Positions 15,950 to 26,075 of a stretch of 46,790 bases of DNA are shown piece after piece; position 1 is the stretch's first letter, and each line of letters opens with the position of its first letter. Below the pieces are notes generated by a model. That model was not told where the DNA came from, ran no database searches, and saw only the letters and a list, made by a program, of their open reading frames with translations. The stretch is taken from positions 1 to 46,790 of the forward strand of contig JAGWTU010000040.1 in the NCBI GenBank assembly GCA_028868825.1, given 5' to 3'. This DNA comes from Burkholderiales bacterium. Its GTDB lineage: Bacteria; Pseudomonadota; Gammaproteobacteria; Burkholderiales; Burkholderiaceae_C. A program made the translations under genes and the position numbers.

Positions 15950-18520
15950 TCAGGGCCGGGCGATGGTGATCGTCGGCGAGTCCCAGGTTTCCCAGTGCGC
16001 AGGGTTCGACTCGTCGCCCAGCGCCTTCAGCACCGAGATCCGGACCACGTACCGGCCATTGGGAACGGTGGTCCATTGGGCGCCGTTCTTGCCCTTGCCG
16101 GTGAAGGTCGAGCCATCCCAGGCGTAGGCGCTGGCGCCGGCGGCCGTGGCGTTGCGACCGACGTATTCGTCGTCGCTGATTCGGTGCCAGGACTTGCCGG
16201 TCGCGGCGTCGTAGGCCTCCAGGCGGATGCGCCGCGACTGGTGGTCGAGATGCAGCAGGAAGAACGGAATATCCAGTCCGACCATCGAATACGGAGCGCC
16301 CGTCGTGTTGTGCGAGAAACTGGCGCCGTCGCTGGTCTTGCTCAGCCACGGGAAGCCATAGGCCGTCGGCACGAGGACCTGACGCGCCTGGTAGTCGCCG
16401 ATGTAGCCGGCGTAGGGCACGCGGAGTTGCCTGGCCGCGTCGGCCGCATCGGTCAGCACGACATAGCCGCCATACAGGCCGCCCGCGGGCGCGCTCGCCG
16501 GCGCGATGGTGACGTCGACGGTGGCATTGCCGTTGGGAGGCACCGTGACGCTGGCGGCGCTGAAGCTCACGCCGGCGTCCGAGGTCGCGAACGAGGGGGC
16601 GAAGGTGTTGGCGCCCGTTGACAGTGCGTTCACCGACGACAACCGATAGGTCACCGGTGCCGCCCCCTTGTTCTCGATGCTCAGCGTCTGCGTGTAGGGC
16701 CCCGCCAGGCTCGCGCCGACGGCGATCTTGCCCGGCTCGACCCGCGTCCTGGCCAGGATGGCATCGGCGATCTCCAGCATGCCGGCGCCCTGACGATGGA
16801 CGTTGTCCAGGTAACCCAGACCCGGATTGGCCCACCACATCTTCGGCGCGGCGTTGTTCTGCAGCAGGCTGCGGACGGCTTGCGCCGGCAGGCGGGGCTG
16901 GGCCTGCAGCAGCAGCGCGACGGCGCCCGCGACATGCGGCGACGCCATCGAGGTGCCGCTGAGGCTGGCGTAGCGGCCCAGCTCGAGCGGGTAGGTCGAA
17001 TAGATGCTGCCGCCAGGCGCGCCGATGTCCGGCTTCAGCGTCAGGTCCGGCGCCAGCCCGTACGAGCTGAAGCTCGAGATCAGACCGCCGGTGGGATTCG
17101 GCGTCACCGCGGTGTAGTGGCCCCAGCTCACCGTGCCGCCCGCCAGGCCCGCGAGGGCCTGACCCGCGCTCTGCGAGACCATCACGACGGGAATGGTGAT
17201 GGCCGGTGCGCCGGCCACCGTAGGGGTCACGCTGCCCGGTGCGTTGTTGTACAGGACGACGGCACCGGCGCCGGCTGCCATCGCGTTGGCGGCCTTGGCG
17301 TAGAAGGTGCACGTGCCGCGGCTGATGAGCGCGATGCGCCCGGCCGGAAAGCCGGCGAAGTCGGCGGCGTCGCAGCCGATGGCGGATGTCGGCTGGGCCA
17401 GCATGCCGGTGCCGCTGGTCGGCGGCGTGGGCGCGCCGGTGGCGGCCGCGTAGCCGATCAGGGTGCCGCCCGGATCGGCCCTGAAGGCCGGCTGGGTGAT
17501 GCGTATGTTGTCGTACGACGCGGTGCCGATCACCTTCTGGCCGACGCCCGGCGCGCCGGCCGAATAGATGCCGTTGGCGCCGCTGTTGCCGATCGACGCG
17601 ACCACCACCATGCCCTTGTTGACGAGGCGGTCCGAGGCCCGGGCCGTCGGATACTGGGGCCACTGGAACGACGAGCCGATGCTCATGTTGAGCACCTGCA
17701 TGCCATCGGCCAGCGCCCTTTCCATGGCCGCCAGCATGATGTCCGAAGTCGTCGATCCGTTGCAGCCGAAGACGCGGTAGGCGCCGAAGGTGACGCCCGG
17801 TGCCACGCCCTTGACCAGACCGTTGGCGCCGACGATGCCCGCCACATGGGTGCCGTGGCCGGCGCAGTCGTCGGGGTTGTCGTCGGGCGTGGGATTCGGG
17901 TTGTAGCTCGGGCTGCTCGGGTCGGCGTTGAAGGCGTCGCCGACGAAGTCGTAGCCGAAGGCCACGCGTGCGCTCGGGAACGGCGTCGTGCCCGGGATGC
18001 CGGTGCCGCCGAAGTCGGCGTGGTCGATGTCGATCCCCGTGTCCATGACGGCGACCTTGACGCCGGCCCCCGACAGGCCGAGCGTGTTCTGGGCGATGTC
18101 GGCGCCGGTCATCGTGATGGCCGAAGCGAGGTCGGGTGCCGCGCCCGCGCCGACCTCGGGGTGCGGCGCCTGGATCACCTCGACCGGGTAGATCGCCTTC
18201 ACGCCCGGGAGCTGCGCGAGCTTGGCGCGGTCGCGCGCGTCGACGCTGACCGACAGGCCGTTGAACAGCGTGTCGAAGGCGCGCCGCTCGGTATAGCGTA
18301 TGCCGGCCTGGCGCGCGGCAGCGCGAAACGCCGCCTTCTCCGCCTGCACGGCGGCGACGCGGTTGCCGTCGGCCACCGGCGCGCCCGTCAGTTCGACGAA
18401 CCAGAGTCGGCCCTGTTCGGGCGTCTCCACTTTGAAGGCCTGGGCGTGGGCCGTGACGAGGCCCAGCGCGCCCAGCGCAGCGGCGGCCAGAACGGAAAGG
18501 CGAGCGAATCGCTTCTTCAT
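15950..18520 (-). CDS. Secreted subtilisin-family (S8) serine protease with PA domain
   Basis: 856 residues from the ATG at 18520, preceded by GGGAGA. The signal peptide ends near VTAHAQA, and an inhibitor-I9-like propeptide covers about 30-115. The catalytic triad is intact: Asp in VAVMDTGIDID (about 161), His in AGHGTHVAG (about 223) and Ser in SGTSMASPHVAG (about 524), with the oxyanion Asn in VASIGNSGANG. A protease-associated insert lies at about 365-470 before the Ser motif. The C-terminal region has Fn3-like/beta-sandwich character (PNGNATVDVTIAP). It is probably exported and self-processed. It stands alone, ending at the bidirectional terminator. Confidence 0.93.
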   Translation of the reverse strand: MKKRFARLSVLAAAALGALGLVTAHAQAFKVETPEQGRLWFVELTGAPVADGNRVAAVQAEKAAFRAAARQAGIRYTERRAFDTLFNGLSVSVDARDRAKLAQLPGVKAIYPVEVIQAPHPEVGAGAAPDLASAITMTGADIAQNTLGLSGAGVKVAVMDTGIDIDHADFGGTGIPGTTPFPSARVAFGYDFVGDAFNADPSSPSYNPNPTPDDNPDDCAGHGTHVAGIVGANGLVKGVAPGVTFGAYRVFGCNGSTTSDIMLAAMERALADGMQVLNMSIGSSFQWPQYPTARASDRLVNKGMVVVASIGNSGANGIYSAGAPGVGQKVIGTASYDNIRITQPAFRADPGGTLIGYAAATGAPTPPTSGTGMLAQPTSAIGCDAADFAGFPAGRIALISRGTCTFYAKAANAMAAGAGAVVLYNNAPGSVTPTVAGAPAITIPVVMVSQSAGQALAGLAGGTVSWGHYTAVTPNPTGGLISSFSSYGLAPDLTLKPDIGAPGGSIYSTYPLELGRYASLSGTSMASPHVAGAVALLLQAQPRLPAQAVRSLLQNNAAPKMWWANPGLGYLDNVHRQGAGMLEIADAILARTRVEPGKIAVGASLAGPYTQTLSIENKGAAPVTYRLSSVNALSTGANTFAPSFATSDAGVSFSAASVTVPPNGNATVDVTIAPASAPAGGLYGGYVVLTDAADAARQLRVPYAGYIGDYQARQVLVPTAYGFPWLSKTSDGASFSHNTTGAPYSMVGLDIPFFLLHLDHQSRRIRLEAYDAATGKSWHRISDDEYVGRNATAAGASAYAWDGSTFTGKGKNGAQWTTVPNGRYVVRISVLKALGDESNPAHWETWDSPTITIARP

Positions 18521-18806
18521 GAGTCGGTCTCCCGTGGTTTGCAGCGCACTCGTGATGCGGCTGCCGGTTGGAAACAGCGGCTCCGGTGCGGTCGCACCGA
18601 CACCGCCGTTAGGACGTTAGGAAGGTGCGAATGCTGACGCCTGCGGGCCCGTTGCGGCGCTTTCGCCAGCTCAGGTCAGGGCCATTGCAGGCCCCTCGAA
18701 TGCGGGGGCGCGTGGCGGGCCATGCGAACCGGCACGCGCCCGGGAGCTGATCGGCGGGCTCCGGATTCGATCCGCGCAAGCTCGACGCGAGGGTGATCGC
18801 GCGCCG
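18521..18806. other. Non-coding spacer between protease and bat operon
   Basis: 286 bp without a credible gene. Near the protease start is a 7-bp perfect inverted repeat, CGGTGCG (18584-18590) and CGCACCG (18593-18599), separated by GT. It lies upstream of the protease and could be a regulatory site or chance in such GC-rich DNA. I found no convincing promoter, terminator or RNA gene here. Confidence 0.4.
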
Positions 18807-20627
18807 TCAGTGACCCGACTCGTCGTAGAGGCTGCCCAGCGGATCCGCGCCCGGCTTCGGCGTGCTGCCGACCGCCGCTGCACGCAGGGCGCGCGACAGC
18901 TCGCCGCCACGCCAGGGCGTGCCTGCGAAACAGGCGCGGTCGAGTTCGCGCAGCGGCTCGGCCAGCGCCGGCGCGCCCAGACGCTGCGCCAGCGCCTGCA
19001 GTCCGGCCGGTGCCACGCCGGGCCAGTGCGCCGCGGCCCAGGCCTGCAGCGCCGCGCGCGCCTCCAGCGGTGAGTTGGCGGCGCAGGCGCGATCGAGGTC
19101 GCGCAGCGCTTCGGCCGCGCTTCGCGGTTTCGCCTTCGAGGGCGGCGCCGGTCGCGCGGCGCGCGGCGGCAGGCGCTTGCGGTCACGCCACCACAGCGCC
19201 GCGGTCGCCAGCCAGAGCAAGGCCAGCGTCGCGGTCACGGCGGGCCAGATCCAGTTCGATGCGCCGACCGCGGCGCCGGCCGGCGGGATCGCGGCCGACG
19301 CGGCTGGCGCGAGTGCCTCCATGGCGGGGGCCGCAGCCGGCGCTGCCGCGGTCGGCGGCGTGGCCGCCGTCGCGCCGGGGATCGTCGGGTTCGCCGCAGA
19401 CGAGGCCGACGCCCCGGCCGCCGGCAGCACCTCGATCGTGCGCGCCGGCAGCACGGCGACGCGGGCCTGGTCGTGCTGCGTGTCCCACCAGGCGAGCCGC
19501 AATTCGGGCAGCGTCATGCGCCCCGGCCGCGTCGCGATCAGCGCCACGTCCTGCTCGCGCCGGCCGACGCTGCTGCCGTCCTGCGCCTGGTCGTCGAGTC
19601 TGGGCTGATCGGGGTAGGCCTTCAGGCCCTCGGGCAGCGCGAGCCGCTTCGCGAGGTCAGGCAGTTGCGCCGCGCTGAGTCCCGCCGCGGTGATCGTGAG
19701 ACGGCGCGTGACGGGGTCGCCGACATGCAGCGTCGATGAATCGGGGCTCCAGGTTTCCTGCAGCGTGAGGCTGCGTGCCGGCAGCCAGTCGCCGCCGCTG
19801 ACGGCGCGCGGCCGCACGTCGAGCACGACGGGGGCGGCGCGCAGATGCAGCGGCCGCAGCGCAGCGCCGAAGCCGGGGATCGGCATGCGACCGAAGAGGC
19901 CGCCGAAGGCCGGGTCGACGCCGCGCGGATCGGGGATCTGCGCCTCGAGCAGGGGGCCCGGCAGTTCGATGTGGCCGCTGCGCTGCGGCAGCAGGCGGTA
20001 GCGCCGCTCGATGATCTGGACCTCGCGGCCGCCGACGACTTCGGTGCGCTGGCTGTCCTTGCCGATCGGCTCGACGATGACGTCGGCGTCGCCTTCGAAG
20101 CCCAGTCCGGCGTTGCTCAGCGGCACCGAGGTGCGCACGCGCACCGTCAGCATGACCGGCTGCTGCACGTAGGGCCGCGGCGTCTCCAGCTTGGCGCCGA
20201 TGCCCACGGGTGCCGCGCTGTCGGCATCGCTGTCGCCGGGTGTCGCAGGCGGCGCCGCGCCGCCCGCACCGGCTTCAACGACGAGGGTCAGCGGCGGCGA
20301 GACATCGGCGTCCCAATGCAATGGCGGCACGTGGAGCGTGCCGCTGCGGCGCGGCGCCAGTGTCAGCGTGAGCTGCTGCTCGGACGAGATATGGCCGCCC
20401 ACGATGCGCAGGCTCGAGGCGCTGCTGCGGCCGAGGATGTCGAAGTCGGCGGCCAGCGGCGCGAGGTCGGGATCGCCGCCGCGGCTGTCGTGGGCGAGCG
20501 TCAGCTGCACCGTCTCGCCGGGCGCGATGCGGTCGCGGTCGAGCGCGGCCGTCAGCGCGGCGAGCGCGCCGACGTGCCACGCCGCGAGCAGCGCGGCGCA
20601 GGCGACGATCCGGGGCCAGCGCTTCAA
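18807..20627 (-). CDS. batD: BatD-like oxygen-tolerance protein
   Basis: 606 residues from a TTG at 20627, whose last two bases overlap the preceding TGA stop (TTGA). The signal peptide is at about 1-24. The large periplasmic part has repeated beta-sandwich blocks typical of BatD, such as RDRIAPGETVQLTLAHDS, RPYVQQPVMLTVRVRTSVPL and GDPVTRRLTITAAGLSA. An Ala/Pro-rich linker leads to one transmembrane helix (IWPAVTATLALLWLATAALWW) and a cytoplasmic helical tail. Bat proteins are linked to oxidative-stress tolerance and envelope integrity in several bacteria, but their biochemistry is unsettled. It is last in the seven-gene operon. The gene carries no ATG where the family's signal peptide begins. 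Confidence 0.88.
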   Translation of the reverse strand: MKRWPRIVACAALLAAWHVGALAALTAALDRDRIAPGETVQLTLAHDSRGGDPDLAPLAADFDILGRSSASSLRIVGGHISSEQQLTLTLAPRRSGTLHVPPLHWDADVSPPLTLVVEAGAGGAAPPATPGDSDADSAAPVGIGAKLETPRPYVQQPVMLTVRVRTSVPLSNAGLGFEGDADVIVEPIGKDSQRTEVVGGREVQIIERRYRLLPQRSGHIELPGPLLEAQIPDPRGVDPAFGGLFGRMPIPGFGAALRPLHLRAAPVVLDVRPRAVSGGDWLPARSLTLQETWSPDSSTLHVGDPVTRRLTITAAGLSAAQLPDLAKRLALPEGLKAYPDQPRLDDQAQDGSSVGRREQDVALIATRPGRMTLPELRLAWWDTQHDQARVAVLPARTIEVLPAAGASASSAANPTIPGATAATPPTAAAPAAAPAMEALAPAASAAIPPAGAAVGASNWIWPAVTATLALLWLATAALWWRDRKRLPPRAARPAPPSKAKPRSAAEALRDLDRACAANSPLEARAALQAWAAAHWPGVAPAGLQALAQRLGAPALAEPLRELDRACFAGTPWRGGELSRALRAAAVGSTPKPGADPLGSLYDESGH

Positions 20628-21445
20628 GGTGGCGTCCCCCGCTGGCGCATCAGGTGTTCGATCATGAATTTGCGCCGCAGCAGTCCGCCCGGATCGTCGG
20701 GGATGCGGCGCAGCCATTCTTCCTCGGCGAGCTGTTTTTCGCTGCGCGGCGGCGCCGATGCGGCGCGGGCGAGTCCGGCCTCGGCGTCGCGACGCGCCTG
20801 CTCGGGCTCGGGCGCGCTGGCGCCGGCGGCGCTGCGCTGGGCTGCATCGGCTTGGTCGGGCGAGCGCGACGGGCCCGATGCCGGCGGCGGGGACGACTGC
20901 GGCGCCGATGCGGCGCCGGACGCGGCACCGGATGGCCCCGAAGGTTTCGCGCCTGGTTGAGGCGCTTTCGATGGCGATGGCTGTTGCTGCTGTGGCGACT
21001 GCGGCTGTTGCTGCTGCGACTGCGACTGCGACGGTTTCTGCTGCTGCTTGCGCTGCTCGATCGCCTTGGCGACGAGATCGCGGTTGTGACGCATGTCGGC
21101 GTCGTGGCCGTCGATCGCGAGCCCGGCGTCGTAGGCGGCGAGCGCGCCTTCGAGGTCGCCGCAGCGCGCCAGCGCATTGCCGCGGTTGTAGAACGCATCG
21201 CGGTCGCGCAGCGGCGCCAGCGCGGCGGCCGCAGCGCGGCAATCTCCCGCCTGCATGGCCGCATACGCCTGGTGCCGCGGGTCGGTGTAGGCCTGCGCGG
21301 CGGCCGCCGCATCGCCTTGCTGCAGCAGCGCCTGGCCGCGCTGGTCGGCGTTGTGCCAGAGGCGGTCCCACAGGCCCTGGGCATGCAACGGTGCCGCCGC
21401 TGCTGCGGTCGCGGCGATGAAGAACATGCGCAGACGGCGCCTCAC
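20624..21445 (-). CDS. batC: BatC-like TPR protein
   Basis: 273 residues from GTG 21445, overlapping the batB stop (GTGA). This start gives a full signal peptide (RRRLRMFFIAATAAAAAPLHA). TPR-like helices follow at about 28-120, including DAFYNRGNALARCGDLEGAL and AAYDAGLAIDGHDADMRHN, the usual BatC motif. The middle is a low-complexity Gln/Ser/Pro/Lys region (residues about 125-200). The conserved end (LAEEEWLRRIPDDPGGLLRR) is typical of Bat TPR proteins. It is probably periplasmic and binds the BatA/BatB VWA proteins. It is coupled to batB and batD by overlapping codons. Confidence 0.9.
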   Translation of the reverse strand: MRRRLRMFFIAATAAAAAPLHAQGLWDRLWHNADQRGQALLQQGDAAAAAQAYTDPRHQAYAAMQAGDCRAAAAALAPLRDRDAFYNRGNALARCGDLEGALAAYDAGLAIDGHDADMRHNRDLVAKAIEQRKQQQKPSQSQSQQQQPQSPQQQQPSPSKAPQPGAKPSGPSGAASGAASAPQSSPPPASGPSRSPDQADAAQRSAAGASAPEPEQARRDAEAGLARAASAPPRSEKQLAEEEWLRRIPDDPGGLLRRKFMIEHLMRQRGTPP

Positions 21446-22476
21446 AGCCAGCTCCGTCGCGCCAGCAGCGCCGCCAGCAGCAGCAGCGGCGGCAGCAGCC
21501 AGGCGCCGCCGTCGCGCCAGCGCGCGACCTCGCCCGCATCGTGTTCGCTCGCGCTGCCGGGCACGGGGGTGCGCGTGAGCGAGGCTATCAGCGTCGGCAG
21601 CGCCGCGAGGTCGACATAGCGCCCGCCGCCGGCCGCGGCGACGCGCTGCAGCGGGTCCGGGTCGAGCCGTGCCAGCACCGGCCGGCCCTGCGCACCGGCG
21701 ACGAAGCCGCCGTTCGCATCGGGCAGCGGTGCGCCGGCGGCGGTGCCGATGCCGACGACGTCGACGCGTGCGCCCCCGTGCTGCAGCGCCGCGGCCGCCT
21801 GCAACGCGGCGGCCGGGTCGTCGAAGCCGTCGCTGAGGACGACGATGCGGCCGCCGCGTACGCCACCGGCGCGATCGAGCAGCTGCCGCGCCTGCATCAG
21901 GCCGGCGGCGAGGTGGTCGCCCGCCGACGGCATGATGCCGGGCGCCAGCGGCGCGAGCAGCGCGCGCACGGTCTGCACATCGTCGGTCAGCGGCGTCACG
22001 GTATAGGCCTCGTCGCTGAAGACGACGAGGCCGACATGCGCGTCGTGCGCCTGTGCCAGCAGGTCGTCGATCGCGTAGCGGGCGCGCGTGGCGCGGTCGG
22101 GCGCGAGGTCGGTCGCGGCCATCGACGGCGAGAGGTCGAGCACCAGCACCCAGTTCGCGCCGCTGCGGAAACCGGGCGCCTCGGCACGTTGCCAGCTCGG
22201 ACCGGCCAGTGCCAGTGCGGCCAGCGTCCAGGCCGCGGCGAGCCAGGGCCAGGGTGCGCCCAAGCGCTCGCGTGCCGGGGGGGCGCTGCCGCCCAGGCGC
22301 AGGCCTTCGAGCAACTCGGCGTCGATCAGTCCGCCCCAGTCGCCCTCGCGCTCGCGCCGGCGCGCCGCCCAGGCCACGGCCAGCCACAACGCCGGCAGCG
22401 CCGCGAGCCAGACCGGGCGCAGGAAATGGAAGGCGTGCAACGCCGCGCCCAGGTTCGCGCCGAGGTCGCCGGTCAT
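21442..22476 (-). CDS. batB: BatB-like VWA-domain membrane protein
   Basis: 344 residues from the ATG at 22476, overlapping the batA stop (ATGA). The N-terminal helices (about 12-32 and 65-85) precede a von Willebrand A domain at about 90-275. The metal-ion site reads LDLSPSM, a permissive DxSxS variant, with LSDGFDD for the later Asp. The usual Thr position appears as SAGDHLAAG, so metal binding may be altered. A C-terminal helix (WLLPPLLLLAALLARRSWL) returns to the membrane. It forms a pair with BatA. The low conservation around the metal site separates it from BatA. Confidence 0.9.
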   Translation of the reverse strand: MTGDLGANLGAALHAFHFLRPVWLAALPALWLAVAWAARRREREGDWGGLIDAELLEGLRLGGSAPPARERLGAPWPWLAAAWTLAALALAGPSWQRAEAPGFRSGANWVLVLDLSPSMAATDLAPDRATRARYAIDDLLAQAHDAHVGLVVFSDEAYTVTPLTDDVQTVRALLAPLAPGIMPSAGDHLAAGLMQARQLLDRAGGVRGGRIVVLSDGFDDPAAALQAAAALQHGGARVDVVGIGTAAGAPLPDANGGFVAGAQGRPVLARLDPDPLQRVAAAGGGRYVDLAALPTLIASLTRTPVPGSASEHDAGEVARWRDGGAWLLPPLLLLAALLARRSWL

Positions 22477-23456
22477 GCCCGCCACCTCGACCTCGGCATC
22501 AGCACCGCAGGCAGGCTGAGCAGCAGCGCGAACGCCAGCGGCCAGGCGTACCAGTCGTCGCGCGGCCGCACCCAGCGGTCGCGGCCGGCGGCGGGCTCGA
22601 GGCGGTCGATGCGCGCGTAGACCTGCTGCAGCGCGTCGCTGTCGGTGGCGCGGAAATACGCTCCACCCGTGATGCGGGCGATCGACTTCAGCGTCTCCTC
22701 GTCGAGGTCGGCATTGCCCGCCGAGAGCCCGAACAGGCCCTGCTGCGAAGCCGCGCCGACGCCTATCGTGTAGATGCGCAGATGCTCCTGCGCCGCCATC
22801 TGCGCGGCCGCGTCGGGCGGCATCTCGCCGGCGTTGTTGCCGCCGTCGGTGAGCAGGATCAGCACCATCTCGCCGCGCTTGTGGCCCGTTGGAGCACCGG
22901 CCTCGTCGTCGGCGCGCAGCCGCTTGATGGCCAGGCCGATGGCATCGCCGATCGCCGTCTGCGTCCCGGCGATGCCGACCTGCGCCTGGTGCAGGAAGCG
23001 GTCGACGGTGGCGACGTCGGCCGTCAGCGGCGCCTGCAGATAGGGCCGCGTGCCGAACAGGATCAGCCCGACCTGGTCGCCATGGCGGCGCCGCACGAAC
23101 TCGCCCGCGACCTGCTGCACGACCTGCAGCCGGCTCAAGTGGTCGGCCATGTCGGGCGTGGCCATCGAGCCCGAGACGTCGACCGCGAGCATCAGCCGCC
23201 GTCCCGTCGTCGCCACCGGCTCGGGCGGGCCCAGCCATTGCGGCCGCGTCGCGGCGCCGACGAGGGCGATCCAGACCAGCGCGAGCAGCCAGGCGCGCGG
23301 CCGCCGCCGCGTCGTCGCGCCCGCGCCGAGGTCGAGCGCGGTGGCAAAGGGCAGGAAGATCGCAGCGCCGCCGGGCTGCGCCGCCGGCAGCCAGCGCGCG
23401 ACGAGCCAGGGCAGCGGCAGCGCGGCGAGCATCCAGGGCCAGGCGAAATCGATCAT
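22473..23456 (-). CDS. batA: BatA-like VWA-domain membrane protein
   Basis: 327 residues from the ATG at 23456, sharing ATGA with the upstream stop. Two N-terminal membrane segments (FAWPWMLAALPLPWLVARWL and about 57-75) precede a von Willebrand A domain with a complete metal-ion site: DVSGSM, Thr in GTQTAIGDAIG and Asp in LLTDGGNNAG. The domain closes near residue 280, and a final helix (YAWPLAFALLLSLPAVLM) anchors the C-terminus. The VWA domain is probably periplasmic. MoxR ATPases typically remodel such VWA partners. Confidence 0.93.
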   Translation of the reverse strand: MIDFAWPWMLAALPLPWLVARWLPAAQPGGAAIFLPFATALDLGAGATTRRRPRAWLLALVWIALVGAATRPQWLGPPEPVATTGRRLMLAVDVSGSMATPDMADHLSRLQVVQQVAGEFVRRRHGDQVGLILFGTRPYLQAPLTADVATVDRFLHQAQVGIAGTQTAIGDAIGLAIKRLRADDEAGAPTGHKRGEMVLILLTDGGNNAGEMPPDAAAQMAAQEHLRIYTIGVGAASQQGLFGLSAGNADLDEETLKSIARITGGAYFRATDSDALQQVYARIDRLEPAAGRDRWVRPRDDWYAWPLAFALLLSLPAVLMPRSRWRA

Positions 23457-24025
23457 CGCGAGGGCTCCGGTGGTGGCTGCTGCCGTTCCTGTCGGTCCTG
23501 TCGTTTCGCCCGCGGCGGCTTCCAGTTCACGAAGGCACGCGCGGCCGTGATCCAGCTCGCGCGGCCACTGCCGCCCATGTGCTCGCTCACGCCGCCGCCG
23601 TAGGCCGCCTGCAGCAGCGCGCGGCCGCCATCGCCGCGCCACAGCACCGCCTGTTCGGGCGGGCCTTCGCGGGCCAGGAATTCGAGCCAGACGGCACCGC
23701 TGAGCCCGGCGACGGCGCTGCGGCCATGGCGCGCGATCGCGTAGCGGCGCAGCAGATGCTCGACGCCGGCGGCGAGCTCGGCGTCGCTGCCGCCTTCGAG
23801 CCGCCGCAGTTCGCGCAGCGCCGCGCCGCGCAGGCTGCGGCCGCTGCGCCGGCGCCACCAGAACCAGATCGCGGTGCCGACGAGCGCCGCCGCGACGAGG
23901 CCGATGAGGATCCACCAGCCCGGCGCCGGCGGCCACCAGCCCGGTGGCGGCGGCGCGCGGTCGGGCGCGAGCGCCGCGAGCCAGTCGGGCGCGGCGGCTG
24001 GGCTCACGGGATTCACGCCGCCCAT
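23453..24025 (-). CDS. DUF4381 membrane protein of the bat operon
   Basis: 190 residues from the ATG at 24025, overlapping the DUF58 gene by 13 bp. A short Pro/Trp-rich N-terminus leads to one transmembrane helix (GWWILIGLVAAALVGTAIWF), then a helical domain with LRELRRLEGG, VEHLLRRYAIARHGRSAVAG and WLEFLAR motifs typical of DUF4381. The end is basic and Gln/Pro-rich. Members occur almost only between DUF58 and batA genes, so a structural role in the Bat membrane complex is likely. Its biochemical function is unknown. Confidence 0.87.
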   Translation of the reverse strand: MGGVNPVSPAAAPDWLAALAPDRAPPPPGWWPPAPGWWILIGLVAAALVGTAIWFWWRRRSGRSLRGAALRELRRLEGGSDAELAAGVEHLLRRYAIARHGRSAVAGLSGAVWLEFLAREGPPEQAVLWRGDGGRALLQAAYGGGVSEHMGGSGRASWITAARAFVNWKPPRAKRQDRQERQQPPPEPSR

Positions 24026-24924
24026 GCCGGCTCCAGCAACAGCGCGCGCATCTGCTCGACGGCATCGACGGCGGTGTCGAGCCGCGCCAGCGGCAGATTC
24101 AGCCTGCCGGCCAGCGCTTCGAGACGCCGCTTGCGTGCGGCCCAGGCTTCGAGCCAGGGGCCGCGGCTGCGTTCGCCGTCGATCCACCAGCTGCGTCCGG
24201 GCAGGCCGATGCGGAACGCGCCCGCCGGCAGCGCGCGCGCCTCGAGCGGATCGGTGAGCTGCAGCAGCCGGCATTCCGAGCGCGCCGCGAGCACAGCCAG
24301 CGCGCCTTCGCTCGCCTCGTCGAGGCCGGCGAAATCGCTCAGCAGCAGCATGAGGCTGCCGGGCTGCAGCAGCGGCCGCAGGGCTGTCAGCGCCGCTCGA
24401 AGTCCTTCGGGCCGCGGCGGCTCGGGCGCGCGCGGCTGCGCCTGCACGAGCGCGCCCAGCAGCGGCAGCACGCCGGCCTCGCGTGCGCGCGGCGCCCAGA
24501 TCTGCCAGGGCTGCGCCGCATCGCCTGCGGCCGGCAGCAGCGCGCCGATGCGGTCGCCGCCGCGTGCCGCGGCCCAGGCCAGCAGCGCCGCGGCGCGCAG
24601 CGCCAGCGCCGATTTCGTCTGGCGCCGGCTGCCGAAGAAGAGGCCCGGATGGAGGTCGACGACGATCCAGACCGGCCGCTCGCGCTCCTCGCGGAACAGC
24701 TTCGTGTGCGGCTTGCCGCGGCGCGCGGTGACGCGCCAGTCGATGCTGCGCACGTCGTCGCCGCTGGCGTAGGGCCGCACCTCCTCGAACTCGAGGCCGC
24801 GCCCGCGCTGCGCGCTGCGATGCCCACCGGCCAGTTGCGCCAGCGCCGGCCGGTGCGCGTGCAGGCTCAGGCCCTGCGCGGCGCCGCGCAACGCCACGAG
24901 CTCGTCGAGGTCGGGGAGCTTCAC
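24013..24924 (-). CDS. DUF58 protein of the bat operon
   Basis: 303 residues from GTG 24924, 10 bp after moxR. The hallmark DUF58 block is present: EFEEVRPYASGDDVRSIDWR, then ARRGKPHTKLFREERERPVW and VVDLHPGLFFG, which begins a degenerate VWA-like fold. LMLLLSDFAGLD follows near residue 195. No N-terminal membrane helices are seen, unlike longer DUF58 proteins. It is expected to act with the MoxR ATPase in the cytoplasm. The start codon is not certain, but no ATG lies nearby upstream in frame. Confidence 0.92.
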   Translation of the reverse strand: MKLPDLDELVALRGAAQGLSLHAHRPALAQLAGGHRSAQRGRGLEFEEVRPYASGDDVRSIDWRVTARRGKPHTKLFREERERPVWIVVDLHPGLFFGSRRQTKSALALRAAALLAWAAARGGDRIGALLPAAGDAAQPWQIWAPRAREAGVLPLLGALVQAQPRAPEPPRPEGLRAALTALRPLLQPGSLMLLLSDFAGLDEASEGALAVLAARSECRLLQLTDPLEARALPAGAFRIGLPGRSWWIDGERSRGPWLEAWAARKRRLEALAGRLNLPLARLDTAVDAVEQMRALLLEPAWAA

Positions 24925-24934
24925 CGCCCGAAGC

Positions 24935-25927
<993 letters not shown>

Positions 25928-26075
25928 CGGCTAAGGGATCGAACAGGTTCGGGGGGTGCCCGTGGGGCGATTATCCGGGTGCCGCGACGGTGGGCGAGGG
26001 CTCAGAATGGGCGCGCCCGATTTGGTTCCGCACCTGGTCGCGCCAACGGCGCCGGTGGTGCCAGGAATGGCTTGC